The notes under the pieces: model-generated | What the model was told of the DNA's origin: nothing | The model's input: only the letters and a program-made list of their open reading frames with translations | The model's database searches: none | Translations under genes and position numbers: made by a program | Assembly: GCF_000801105.2 (NCBI RefSeq) | Contig: NC_079514.1 | Location: 51,195,372-51,259,371 of the forward strand | From: Raphanus sativus | Lineage: Eukaryota > Streptophyta > Magnoliopsida > Brassicales > Brassicaceae | DNA: 64,000 nucleotides | Direction: 5' to 3' | Shown here: positions 23,313 through 41,266 of the stretch, one piece after another | Layout of the letters: the number at the start of each line of letters is the position of its first letter | Numbering within the stretch: the first letter of the stretch is position 1

Positions 23313-24964
23313 CCAAAACAAACCATCAAATATATCAAAAATCTTGATGAGGTGTAGTGATGTGCTCATCACATTGACACCTGAAAGCCAGGCGAGGTAC
23401 ACATGGCGCTCGCTATTGAGCGCTTTAGTATTATTCTTAAGTTGCTTCTAGCAACGCCTCACTGATTCCTCTCTCAAACCAACTTCGTTTGTACATATTT
23501 TGGTTTCTAAATAAACTTTGGTTTAATACATAACCTCTACCGTCTAATATAACCTATCGACAAACCTAATCTACTATACTATTATAGTTTTTTTTATACA
23601 ACTCCTAAGTTCTTCACCAGCTCTTTCTTTCTCTTTTCTCTATGTTCTACATTATATCCACTCAGCTTATATCTTCTTTTCTTTTACTGTTAGATCTATT
23701 ATACTATATTTTCTTATCAAGAAATCTGAATCAGAACTTCAGAGGTTTAGGCTTTCTAGAAAGTATATACTTAGAGTTTACCAAAAGTATATAGTTTTCC
23801 AATGGAAGTATTTTCATGTAAAGAGAAAAACATGAGCAGGAGCAATAAAAGATGATAAACACTGCAATGCGTATCCTGATATATATATTGCAACAGTCTG
23901 ATCCTAGATGTGATGAATTAAGGGATATTTTTACCTTTTATCAAATGTCGTTTCTTTTATCAAATCTGATTTCTATGTTCTTGTTCCTCCTCCTTTCTCT
24001 TTATGGTGGGTTTTATCATGAAGTCTCCCAGTTTCATATTATCATAGTTAGGCTGCTAAAACTCAAAAATGATAACAATATTGAAAGTGAAAATGTATGA
24101 TAAACAAAAACAAAACCTTTTGGTAGAGGAAAACGCAGAGGAAGAATAAGTTTCCTTACAACAACCAAATGGTTTAGCGAATGCAAGAGATCCTACGAAA
24201 ACCTTCAGTTTTTCTAGGTTTTTGCTTCCCCATTCAAGACCCTGTTAGCAAGCCTTATGCCTCCCTCTGGATCATAAGTGCACAAAATCACGTCTAACAA
24301 ATCAGATGTTTATTTCATGTTCAGAGACAAAACAAAACAAAAAGCTCTAATTTTAATGCTTTTGAATCAAATATTTTTACTGTAAATCTCTTTGTAACTT
24401 ATCGTGATTCTCCTTTAGCTCTTGTTTCTTTTTTGTCTGAAACGCCTATAACCGCTTTGTCATCTGTTTCCCATCCGACAACTACCAAAAAAATCAAAAT
24501 TCCAATTTCCAGAATCATAAATCCAGAAATAGGAATATAGGATTTCTAAGAGAACCACACAAAAGTTGATTTCGAGAATAAGAGTTCACAAGCCTGAAGT
24601 AAAAAAAAAAGTGACTCTTGGGTATGGTAAAGGTTTTGTAGAGAAGGTGAGAAGAAAGGAAGAGGAATCAATGAGCGGACTCTTGGATAGGAAATCAAAA
24701 TTTCAGAATACGTTTTGCAGATAAACTGAGAAAAAAAAGAAAAAAGAATCGATTTTGCCGTATATTGAAGTTCATTATGTTAATGTGTTGACCTAATGAC
24801 ATGTCATAAAACTTGTGTTTCATTGGTTGATTTTTCAAGATGACGTGGACACTCTAGCTGCTCTAGTTCAAGAGCTTTTAGTATAGTTTTGATAAGCACC
24901 CTCGACAAATACTCAAAAACCATTTCTCTCAAGAGTCGAGAGACATGTCAATAGAACGGAATTG

Positions 24965-25135
24965 TTTACATGGGCTAAACATATATGGGCCTAAAAACCT
25001 CCTTTTGCATTACAAGTTTTAATGGGCCTTTAAAAAACAGAGCCTGTTTGTGCTTTTGGAACGAAAATGAAAATGAGATAGGGCACAACCATAAGAGGGT
25101 ACTTATAAGCAAAGAATCAATTAGGGTTTTTCTTT
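24965..25135 (+). promoter_or_regulatory. RPS13 promoter: site II elements and telo-box
   Basis: Three TGGGCY motifs lie at 24971, 24986 and 25023, and a telo-box AGGGTTT at 25123-25129, just upstream of the start codon at 25200. This pairing is typical of plant ribosomal-protein gene promoters, where TCP factors and telo-box binding proteins drive expression in growing cells. Confidence 0.75.
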
Positions 25136-25199
25136 AGCGCAGTCGCAGCCGGACGAAGAACAATCTCAGAGAAGGCAAACTCCGTTCACAGCCGTCGAT

Positions 25200-26129
<930 letters not shown>

Positions 26130-26382
26130 GGAATCATAGAGCTGGTTATAAAGTCTTTGAACTACAATTTCTTTGCTGCATTGCAACTCCATTTCTATGA
26201 CAATGGATTTTGTATCTGTTTTTAGTTTTTTTTCTGATGAATTACAACTTACTGTGCAATTTTGAATTTGATGAGTACTATGTGATCTTTAAGCATGACT
26301 ATATCGGTGTTGATGCTTCAAATATGTGCGTGTGAGCTACAAATTGTTCCTAATCATTATTTCTATTACATTAATTTTCTAT

Positions 26383-26447
26383 ATTGGGCCTAGGGCCCAA
26401 TCCACTTTCAACTACATTTATCTTCTAGATTGGGCCCTAGGCCCAAT
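26383..26447. promoter_or_regulatory. Pair of palindromic site II motifs in inverted arrangement
   Basis: ATTGGGCCTAGGGCCCAAT at 26383-26401 and its exact complement at 26429-26447. Each is itself a near-palindrome holding two site II (TGGGCC) cores. They lie between the 3' ends of two convergent genes, where promoter motifs are not expected. Confidence 0.6.
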
Positions 26448-27069
26448 CAACCACAAGTGAAGAAAAAAATAATATGCTTTTTCTTGTGTAATCATTCCTC
26501 AGGGGAAGTACAAAAGTAGAGTGGGCCTCACTAGTGTTTTCATTATGATGACAAATAGACAAAGCAACAAACGTAGTTTTCTTCTATTATAAGTTAGGTT
26601 AAGGATTTGTTACCAAAAAAAAAAGTTAGGTTAAGGATATAAGGATATACTGAAATACATGGATATGGCAAAGTAGAAACTTCACCGTTCCTTCAATATC
26701 CTCTTTTTGATAAATATGGGGCCCTAAACTATTAAGACGATCCAAACCTTTTTTTAATCTCTGTTACCATTCTTGTCCACAAAATTGTCTGTTTATGTTG
26801 GTCATTCTTGTCTCTTAACAACGATGAAAAATCTGGAAATCTGGCAGAAATTGAAGCATATAACAACCATACACGAATGATCATGAGAGTTTTACATTGT
26901 CTTCTACTCTGTTCTCTTCCCAAACCCAAAACCTATGTTGAACCGAATTACAAGAAACCAAAAAAAAAAAGAAGAAAGAAAGTCTTTTCGTCTTGTTGCA
27001 TTTTATTTTGAGATAATGAGACAATGTTATGAAATCTTATAGAGAGAATGGTTCTGATCTCTAAGTCTC
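26448..27069. other. 3' intergenic region between RPS13 and TKL1
   Basis: Contains the TKL1 3' UTR at its right end. Short frames here show no family signature. A duplicated AGTTAGGTTAAGGATAT motif is at about 26592-26640. Confidence 0.4.
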
Positions 27070-29830
27070 TTAGAAGAATGACTTAGCCGCATCAACAACA
27101 GCTTCAACGGTGATGCCAAACTCCTTGTAGAGCAAGGGAGCTGGTGCACTAGCTCCAAACGAGTTAATACCAATAGACTTCCCTTTCCCTCCAACAATCT
27201 TTCCCCAACCAAAAGTCGAAGCCGCTTCGATACTCACTCTAGCCGACACATCAGACGGCAAAACACTCTCCTTGTACTCATCCGTCTGCTCGTCAAACAG
27301 CTCCCAGCACACAAACGACACAACTCTAACCGTCTTCCCTTCTTTCCTAAGCACCTCTCCAGCCTGTGCAGCAATCTCCAGCTCTGAACCGGTTCCAATC
27401 AAGATCACATCAGGTTTGTTCCCCGAGGAGTTGTCAGAGATTGTGTATCCTCCCTTCTCAACTCCCTCGATGGACGTCCCTGGAAGCTGAGGAAGCTTCT
27501 GTCTAGACAAGGCCAAGATAGACGGCGTCTTGCGCTTGGTGACAGCGATCTTGTACGCACCGGCCGTCTCGTTTCCATCAGCGGGACGGAACATGAGAGT
27601 GTTGGGCATGGCACGGAAGCTAGCGATGTGCTCAATGGGCTGATGGGTTGGTCCATCTTCTCCAAGACCAATGGAGTCGTGAGTCATCACGTAGATCACT
27701 CCAGCTTCGGACAAGGCTGAGATTCTCATCGCACCTCTCATGTAGTCAGTGAAGACAAAGAAGGTTGCGCAGTAAGGGATGAGACCAGGGCTGTGAAGGG
27801 CAATGCCGTTGCAGATGGCTCCCATTCCGTGCTCCCTGACACCGAACCTAAGGTTTCTCTCTTCGGGTGTTGCCTTTTGGAAGTCACCAGAGGCTTTCAG
27901 GAGTGTCATGTTGGATGATGCAAGGTCAGCACTTCCACCGAGGAAACCGGGTACAACTTTGGCTATGGCGTTAAGACATTGCTGTGAGAGGTTTCTAGTG
28001 GCATCTCCTGGAGACTCAGGTGTGTATGTCTATTATAAAAAAAAAGACAAATATGTTTTTAAGAAACCATTTGGGTTGTCAGAGCTAGAAAAGAGAGGGT
28101 TTTACTTACTGGTAGTGCCTTCTCCCAGCCAGCAGGTAGCTCACCAGTGATGATTGATTTCAACTCTGCAGCTTCCTCTGGGTACTTCTTTTCATATGCT
28201 GCAAATGATGCATTCCAGTCAGATTCAAGAGCTTTGCCTTCAGGCGTATGACGGCTCCAATGGCTATAAAGCAAAAGAGAGAGTCATTAGAGCAAAGTCC
28301 ATAGCACAATAGCTTTTGTTTATAGTTACTTACCTTTTAACGTCATCAGGTACTTGGAATGGCTCATAAGGCCATCCAAGGTTGTTTCTAGTAGCCTCAA
28401 CTTCCTTCTCACCAAGTGCAGCTCCATGGACACTGTATGAGTTAGCCTTGTTTGGAGATCCATAACCAATTGTAGTAGTAACCTGATACAGTCAAGATGG
28501 TACAAACTACAATCAATACCAAAGGTGTTTTTAACTAACAAGTGTCTAATCTAATGGCGCTATTTACCTTAATCAATGTGGGCTTGTCTGTAACAGTTTT
28601 AGCTTCCTTAATAGCAGCACGGATCTCGTCATACCCAGTGTTACCATTCTTCACCCAGATCACATGCCATCCAAGAGCTTCGAAACGCTTGTCAACGTTC
28701 TCAGTGAAGGCAATCTCAGTGTCTCCATCAATGGAGATGTGATTGTCGTCGTAGAAAGCAATGAGCTTTCCAAGTCCCCAGTGACCAGCCAGAGAAGCAG
28801 CTTCATTTGAAATACCCTCCATCTGACAACCATCTCCAAGGATCACATATCTAACACAATCATATACAAAAACATCAGAGCCTATTTTACAAAACAAGAA
28901 TGATAATAACAAAAAGCCAAATGTTAGTTCCAAAATGTTACGTGTAATGGTCGACAACTTCAGCATCAGGTTTGTTGAACCTAGCAGCTAAATGCTTCTC
29001 AGCAAGTGCTAAACCAACAGCATTCGCAATCCCTTGTCCAAGAGGACCTACATAGCAACCACAAAACATAGAGTCACAATCGTAATTCACATGAGACACC
29101 ACCACAAGCTAAAAGAAGCAAAAACTACAAACCAGTAGTGACTTCAATCCCAGGAGTCTCGAAATTCTCAGGATGTCCAGGTGTCTTGCTTCCCCATTGT
29201 CGGAAACCCTTCAAATCCTCCTCCTATTCAAACAAAATCCACAACACTTTTATCAGTAAAGTCAACTACTTTATCAATAAAGTCAACTCCTTTTTATAAG
29301 TTTAACATAAAAAAGAAAAAAAGGATTGGATCTTTAAGATGATGACTGACCAAAACGCTGTCGTATCCGGCGAGATGAAGCAAAGCGTAGAGCAACATAC
29401 AACCATGACCAGCGGAGAGAACGAACCGGTCACGGTTAAACCAGTAAGGGTTCTTGGGGTTATACCTCATGACCTCATCGTAGAGAATGTGAGCCATGGG
29501 GGCACATCCCATGGGAAGACCAGGGTGACCCGACTTGGCCTTCTCCACCGCATCGATCGCCAAGAACCTTATCGAGTTCACCGATTTGTCCACGATCGAC
29601 GAATCTGTGCTCGTCTCGAGCGTCTCGACGGCCGCGGCGCGGACGAGGAGGGGGCGGGGGAGAGGGAGAGATCGGAGTTTGGTCATCGAGGCGGCGTTGC
29701 GGCGGCGAGAAGAGGCGCAGCGTGAGGAGAGAGATGATGGTACTAAGGAGACGCGTTGGTCGGAGCCATGGTGAGAGATGGCGCGGGCGAGGAGGGCTTG
29801 AGAGAGAGCGAGGGAGGAAGTAGAAGCCAT
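27070..29830 (-). CDS. TKL1: Transketolase, chloroplastic
   Basis: Seven exons: 29830-29351, 29223-29133, 29047-28942, 28850-28568, 28482-28334, 28263-28110 and 28029-27070. They join in frame to 740 aa, matching Arabidopsis TKL1. The first 65 or so residues are Ser/Arg-rich, ending near [12 protein letters not shown], a plastid transit peptide. The enzyme moves two-carbon ketol units in the Calvin-Benson cycle and pentose-phosphate pathway in the stroma, using thiamine diphosphate and Mg2+. Visible motifs are [14 protein letters not shown], the cofactor-binding [20 protein letters not shown] with a following DDN, the transketolase motif [19 protein letters not shown], and [12 protein letters not shown]. 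It is convergent with RPS13 and divergent from TTN1. Syntenic to At3g60750. Confidence 0.97.
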
Positions 29831-30581
29831 GGATGGTTGTGTTTGGGGAGATGTGAATTGAGAGACTCTCTTTTACTAGTAGTGAGAGAGAGGATATTTT
29901 TTTCAGCCAATCATATAATATTTCGACATCTCTTCGTGTTCGGTAAGGGACGAGTTGGATCTCATCTGACCGTTGAGTGTAATGGAAGGGTATAATCGTG
30001 GCCGTTGATTGAGGCTAAGAGTTTAGTGATCCTCTATGCCTTGCACAATTTTTTTGTTTCCTCTTTGGATATTCCGCCATGATAGAATATATTTATTTTC
30101 CTTAGTTATAAATGATAATTTATTTCTATTCCATTTAGTTATAATATACTAAAAATTATCCCACTAATTTTATCAATCACAATCTCTTCTTGTGTTTTTT
30201 TTTTGATAGAAATAATTAGAAGTATACTTGTTTTTACCAACTTTTAGTCAACCTAAGCCACTGAAATTAGAGGAAAATTGAGTTTCACCAACTTTTATTC
30301 CTCTGAAGTCACAAGTTACAACCATTTAAACCCATTGTTTATGTACACCTACCAAGTCTGGTTAGGATTCTGCAATTGGTTTGGTCTAAGTTGTGATAAA
30401 AAAGCCCGGTTCAAAAATGTATGTTTCAGGCCCAAAATAAGATTATGGGCTTTAAGTGGGCTTAACGAACTCACCCTCTTTACTCTCGCACGGATCGGTC
30501 TCAAGGCTTAGCGCCCGCCTAATTCCCAGTCCCCGAGAAAGAAAATATCGTCGGCGAACCTATTCATCTCCGGCGAGAGCA
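29831..30581. promoter_or_regulatory. Divergent promoter region of TKL1 and TTN1
   Basis: A 751-bp region shared by two genes transcribed away from each other. Near the TTN1 side are site II motifs: the complement form AGGCCCA at 30429-30435, and TGGGCT at 30446 and 30457. These fit expression in dividing cells. No comparable set is seen on the TKL1 side. Confidence 0.55.
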
Positions 30582-36160
<5,579 letters not shown>

Positions 36161-36563
36161 TCGATAAAGCATATGCATGCATTGTCCTCGAGACGATTTT
36201 GAATACTATGTTTTTTGTTTTGTTTCGTTTTCAAGGTGATGAAATTTAGTAAATAATAAATTTATTATGATGTAACATTAAAAATATATTATGAGGTCGG
36301 ATGTAATGTGGTGCGCTTAGCGGTTGAGCTTATGTCTTTTGTAATTGTGTGGTATAAAAAGAGATGATTCTTTTTAATTTGTTGTGATATAAGGAATTTG
36401 TTCTTATTGTGGTGTAAGAGTACAATAATGATAGATTATATAGCGCAGATAACCTTTGAGTGTTCCATTAGTGATACAAGTTCAGATCATTGTCTTTGTG
36501 GTCAAAACCTTAGTTGAGACTAAAGTTGATGTTGAGCCAAAAAAAAATTGGTGCGGCCGTAAG
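36161..36563. other. 3' flank of TTN1
   Basis: 3' UTR and spacer up to the Mutator-like element. AT-rich; no gene seen. Confidence 0.5.
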
Positions 36564-37101
36564 AACCGATAGAGAGGCAACTCCTACGGAGCCCCTAAAT
36601 GTGAAAAGCCAATCTCTCATAGACAGCCATATTCACATAAAGATAAACATTTATTTAAAAAATCGGAAATGGTGGAAATGACATAAAAACCGTGGAATAG
36701 TTGAAGTATTTACAAGTTTTACCAGGGTATAACCCATCCGCCCGGACCCGACCCGGATTTATGGTCAATTGAATTGAACCGAATCGTCTAACCATCTAAC
36801 CCATCCCTCGAAACCAAACCAATCCCTCGAAACCAAACGAAACCAAACCCAATCCTCGAAACCGAACCAATCCCTGGAAAACCAAACGAAATCTGTCGGT
36901 TTTCAATAACTCAATTTAATTTAACTGAATTTCGACAATCTCTTCTTCTCCATTTTTCCCCCTTTCACTCACTCAAATCCCCTAATTCGAAGGATTTGAA
37001 CTCGAGTTTTGAACTCTTTCAGCCTCCAATTCCTCTACGTACCCAAAATCAACGGTGAGAACGAACGGAGAGAGAGAAAAATTCAGAGGAAATCGAGTGC
37101 G

Positions 37102-38093
37102 ATGGTGGTTGAAACGAGAGGAGGTAAGAGGAAGGATAATCCAACGAAGGAAGAGACTCGGAGAGTGAAGTTTGCGAAGGAGAAGGAGACAAGTCAGACG
37201 ACGGCGGCGGCTGAGGACTTCGATAACATCGAGAAGACGACGGAGATGACGGAGACTGCGGAGAAGACGAGTGAGGACTCGAGGGAGACTACGGCGGGAA
37301 CGAAGCCGACTGAGCCGACTGCTCCGACGACAGTTGTTGGTGGCCCATCTCTTCCAGCTCCTCCAGCTCCTCCAGCAACTCCGGCGATTGGGACTCATTC
37401 TGGAGATGATGAGATTGAAGGTTCTGAAGAAGGAAATGAAGACGGAGAAGGTTCTGAAGAAGAAAATGGAGATGGAGATGGAGCTGCAGAAGGAAAGGAT
37501 GATGAGAATGGAGGTTCCGAAGAAGTAAGAGAAGAGATTGAGAACGTTGAGGACAAAAGACCAGAAGAAAAGGTATCACATTTGGATGAACTAATATACT
37601 TTGAAGTAGTAGTGGTATAACTTGATTAAGATTTACTGTAACTTGCAGGAATCTGATTACATGTTGAAGGAGATCTCTCACACAATGAAACATTTTGGAA
37701 GGGTTGTGAAAGAGAATACGTTGTGGCCTCTTCCAGGTTTCTGTGTCCCAACTAGAGGTATGTGAAATCCCTTTAATGACATGATAACAATTATGATGGC
37801 ATTACATAATGTGGTGTTGTGATGTTTTACAGCTTATTGCATTCGAGGCAATTCCTACATATTTGAGTTAAAACTAAGGTAGGACTAGGGTAGAACTAAG
37901 GTAAGCCTATGGTAGGAGTAGGGTGGAATAAAGGTAGAACTAAGTTTGTACATTTATTCTATTGACAGGATATTGAAAGATTGGCCTCGGTGGAGGAGTT
38001 TGTGAAGGACGACTTGGATGAGAGATTGGCCTCGGTGGAGGAGTTTGTGAAGGACGTAGAGAAAGAGCTCTATGTGTTGTTTTTACAGAAGTG
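37102..38093 (+). pseudogene. Acidic, low-complexity MULE-borne gene remnant
   Basis: Exon 1 (37102-37572) starts MVVETRGGKRKDNPTKEE and is rich in Glu/Lys, then Pro/Ala, then Glu/Gly/Asp. Exon 2 (37649-37757) reads ESDYMLKEISHTMKHFGRVV. A later open stretch (about 37970-38093) reads DIERLASVEEFVKD and ends in FLQK before a stop. It repeats itself: ERLASVEEFVKD occurs twice. The splice path into the last part is unclear, since every junction I tried meets a stop. The start resembles the N-terminal part of Brassicaceae MULE-carried Ulp1-type (DUF1985) proteins, but no protease or DUF1985 domain is present. Function unknown. Confidence 0.45.
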
Positions 38094-38529
38094 AAGAACT
38101 CTATGTGTTGTTGTTTTTGTTTTATCTGGTAGACAAACTCTTTGTATTCGGTTGTTTATTTTTGTTTGTAACTAATACTTATCGGATATTTTGAAACTAG
38201 GTTTGTGATGTTATTTTCTGAATTTGGTCAAAAGTAGTCAAGTAGTGAACACAACTAGAGACTAGAAGGCCTCGACTAGAAGAGAAATAATTGAAACACA
38301 AGTTCTTAACAACTAAGGTTTTTAATTGAAACACAACCACATAATATTGATTAATTAAAATAACTGAAACAAACCTTAGTACATTATACAAGTCTTAACA
38401 AAACAAAAAAAGACTTGTAACCGAACCGAAAGTGGAAATAAACTGAGACACTGGAAATAGATTGGGAACACTAAGAAATAGATAGGGAACACTACGAAAT
38501 AGATAGAGAATACTAAGACTGAATCTCAT

Positions 38530-38909
38530 TCATGGACGGAAGGTAGAGGTAATAAGGCTCTTCAGCTTAGCAATCTCTTCAGCCATATTATTAACCTCCC
38601 TCCTTAGGCGCCTCACTTCATCCTCAACACCCAAAGCCCATGGCTGACGAACATGCATCCCATCGTCCTACACAGTTATACCAGGAGTATACATCAGTTT
38701 CACTCAGTATCATTAACTAAGTTTCACCAAAGTATAAAATAAGTTTCACTAAGTATGACTATACAAAGAAGGAAAATTACCTCATATTTCTTGCAGGTGA
38801 AGAACCTAAGCCCTGGGTGGGTATCGAAATCGTGGCGATACTTCGGCGGTAGAGTTATATCCGTCTGAATGTCACCACCACATGGGCAACGGGTAGGAAT
38901 TCCATTCAT
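38530..38909 (-). CDS. Short GRF-type zinc finger protein (MULE-borne)
   Basis: Two exons, 38909-38781 and 38667-38530, with GT-AG borders give 88 aa. The N-terminal half carries a partial GRF zinc finger (IPTRCPCGG, then HPGLRFFTCKKYE). The last exon encodes a helical stretch (VRRLRREVNNMAEEIAKLKS) likely to form a coiled coil. The second half of the finger (a C-x-FFxW block) is replaced by an unrelated linker, so metal binding is doubtful. The frame is open from start to stop. Small GRF proteins are common passengers of plant MULEs; their role is unknown. Confidence 0.6.
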
Positions 38910-39889
38910 GGTCAGTAGAGAGAGTAAGAATAAAACCGTGGGTTTAGAGAGAATTTAGAGAGAAATTAGAGAGTATTAGTGAGAAATTAGAGTGTATTTA
39001 GACAGTATTTATAGAGAATTTAGAAAGATAAGGAGGTTGAGGAGGAGGAGTAAATATCGACATTTTGAGGAGAGAGATGGAGACGTGGGTTTAGAGAGAG
39101 AAGGAGTGGAGGAGTGGAGGTGTGGGAAATGACTAAAGTGGTACAGTTGAGGGAGTCAACTTTTCCTGTTGAGGGAGTCAGCTGAGGAGACAAGAGAGAG
39201 AGAGTCACGAAAGCAGAGAAGGAAAGAATCTTGTTTTTGACCGAATCGAAAACATTTCAAAATGGCGCGTTCTTTTTTATTTTGTTTCCCCCCAAAATAT
39301 TTGGGCATAGTTATACTTAAGTTTCTGGTGTTACAACATTTCTTCATAGTTTTATTTTTCGTGATTTCAACATTTTTTAGTTTTACGGAAAATTTAATTT
39401 GTTAATAAAGTTTTACTTGTTATTTTTCAACATTAACATGTAAGCTATACTGATTAGTGGAAGAATATTTTCGAAATCACGAGAATTGTGAAATACTCCT
39501 TTGTAAGGTGGTCTTATTAGAAAAGTGATCTTTGAAAGACTATACAATGCATAAGAGAAAATGTGATGTCGATTAGTTTGTTATATTAAAAATTTCATAT
39601 TTTGGCAAATATATTTCAGCAGTAGTTTTTGTTGATGCTTAAGGAGATTTTGTGTATTAAAGACTCTAACAATTATGTGTGTTGGATTAGAGGGGATTAG
39701 GTGGCTGTGTTGTTACTTTCTACATTGTTACACTATGATTTTACTAGTTTTCTGTAGTTTTCCATAATTCTCGAATAAAAGGGAAGCATAAGTAAACGCA
39801 TAAACAACAATTTCAGATCATTAAACATCGGTTTGAATACAGGGAAACATAAGTAAACTCATAAACAACATTCTCCTCAAATCACTAAA

Positions 39890-40322
39890 TTAAACATAGA
39901 GATTCTGAAAGTCTCTAGCGATTTCCTCTTCTTGTTGGATCCTCTCCAAATTGTGTGCGAGTTCTGAAATGGTTTCGTGTAACTGCTCGATCAGACGACG
40001 CTGCTCTTCAATCTGATCATGGGCTTCAATCAAAGCCAATCTTTGCCATTCTGAACCATCCTCTACATCAACCCATTTGAAGTACTGGCATCCATTTTTC
40101 TCCTGACACAAATAACCTTTTTTAAATAATGTAATTTTTCAAAATCCGATCTCAGATCACAATTTCTATCATCGGCTGGGGTACCTTATAACGGGGACAG
40201 CCATAAAAACGTCGGCCCGGGTTCTTGTCTGTCCAAGCTTGTCTGATTTTGGCATCTAAGCGACAGAAACACAACTTTCTTCCAGAATTTTGCCTTGACG
40301 AACCCGACCCATCTCCCTGCAT
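39890..40322 (-). CDS. GRF-type zinc finger protein with coiled coil (MULE-borne)
   Basis: Two exons, 40322-40185 and 40102-39890, give 116 aa starting MQGDGSGSSRQNSGRKLCFC. The GRF finger is complete: CFC near residue 20, TDKNPGRRFYGCPRYK, then CQYFKW across the splice junction. GRF fingers bind single-stranded DNA or RNA in other proteins. The C-terminal half is a coiled coil (HDQIEEQRRLIEQLHETISE). The same layout (GRF plus coiled coil) is seen in the shorter neighbour at 38530-38909, suggesting duplication and divergence. It has no damage and could be expressed. Confidence 0.7.
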
Positions 40323-40739
40323 CTTTCGAAAGAGAGAGAAGTGATAGAAGTAGAGAGAAGAGTCTCGAGAGAAGAGTCTCGAGAGAAGTGAGAGAGAAGA
40401 GAAGTGAGAGATGTGAGGAGTCAACTTTTCCTGTAAGAGAAGTAAGAGAGAATTATTAGATTTATAAAGGAATATAGATTACTCCTTTGTAATCAAATTT
40501 TCACTAATCCAAATTCAGAAATAGTTACACCTTGTTATACTAGTTTTCCGTGTATTTCCAATACATAGTCACAAAATACTAAGTTATACTTAGTTATACT
40601 TAGTTATCCAAATCCGATTACAAATAACAAAAGGAAACATAGCAAAGCATTGACTTAAAGCAACATACCAAAAGCAACATACGAAAAGAAACACACCAAA
40701 AGCAACACACGAACGAAATAGCAACACAACAAAGGCAAC

Positions 40740-41266
40740 ATTCCAAAGATCTAGTAATCCGTCTTCCCAAGCCTCAATAACCTGACTACATTTTATAATA
40801 GTTGGCTGCTCAACATCCATATCTATTATCATCATCTCCCTGCAACTATCATCTGCTTCTGTTGATAAGCTTGCCCGTCTCCTACATACAGAGTTATGGC
40901 CTTAGGTCCTACTTCATGACTATTATCATCATCTCCCTGCAACACTTCGTAGTTCATACCATACGAACTTATGCCCACACTCGCCTCATCCACTAACAAA
41001 AGAGATCTACGGTTGTCTTTATCAACAGTTATTAGGAAGCCAAACAGATCATCATCATCACGAATATTTTGCTGTTCTTCAGATCCATACACCAACGGCA
41101 TGCACCTCATTGCAAGTTTTACCTTACTCTCATCCAAAGCAAGCTTTTTATACAACTTCTCTTCTAGCATTGCCAAACTTAAATCCTCCACTGTTGTCTT
41201 CAAGTTTAAACAAGAGATCTCCCCTTTGAACTTGAAATAGACGCTCACATAGTTCATCATTGTATC
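40740..41266 (-). pseudogene. mudrA-type transposase, N-terminal remnant
   Basis: After an acceptor (TTGCAG at 41272-41267) an ATG at 41260 opens a frame MMNYVSVYFKFKGEISCLNL that resembles the PB1-like N-terminal domain of Mutator transposases (with DDDDLFGFLITVDK). The frame meets TGA near 40832. The expected continuation (MMIIDMDVEQPTIIKCSQVI, then EAWEDGL) is in another frame, so there is a frameshift or lost intron. Nothing of the catalytic MULE domain or SWIM finger follows. The region at 41400-41720 looks like its leader and contains a GAGCTCGAGTTCAGAGGAGA tandem repeat. Confidence 0.6.

Larger units (their letters stand above)
21786..24892 (-). mobile_element. Probable Helitron carrying gene fragments, 3.1 kb
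   Basis: On the minus strand the 3' end is CTAG at 21789-21786, preceded by the hairpin formed by GCGCGTAGCGCGG and followed by T. The proposed 5' end is TC at 24892-24891 with A before it, continuing AAAACTATACTAAAAGC. The 3' end is convincing; the 5' end is a judgement based on the A|TC border and a Helitron-like opening. The interior has exon-like pieces on the same strand. The right border lies about 300 bp upstream of the RPS13 start codon. Confidence 0.5.

Noticed and set aside
29339..29774. Plus-strand frames of 128 and 79 codons
   Set aside because: Antisense shadows of TKL1 exon 1, which is GC-rich.
37289..37693. Minus-strand Leu/His/Pro-rich frames
   Set aside because: Antisense of the acidic, repetitive MULE gene; composition explained by codon complement.
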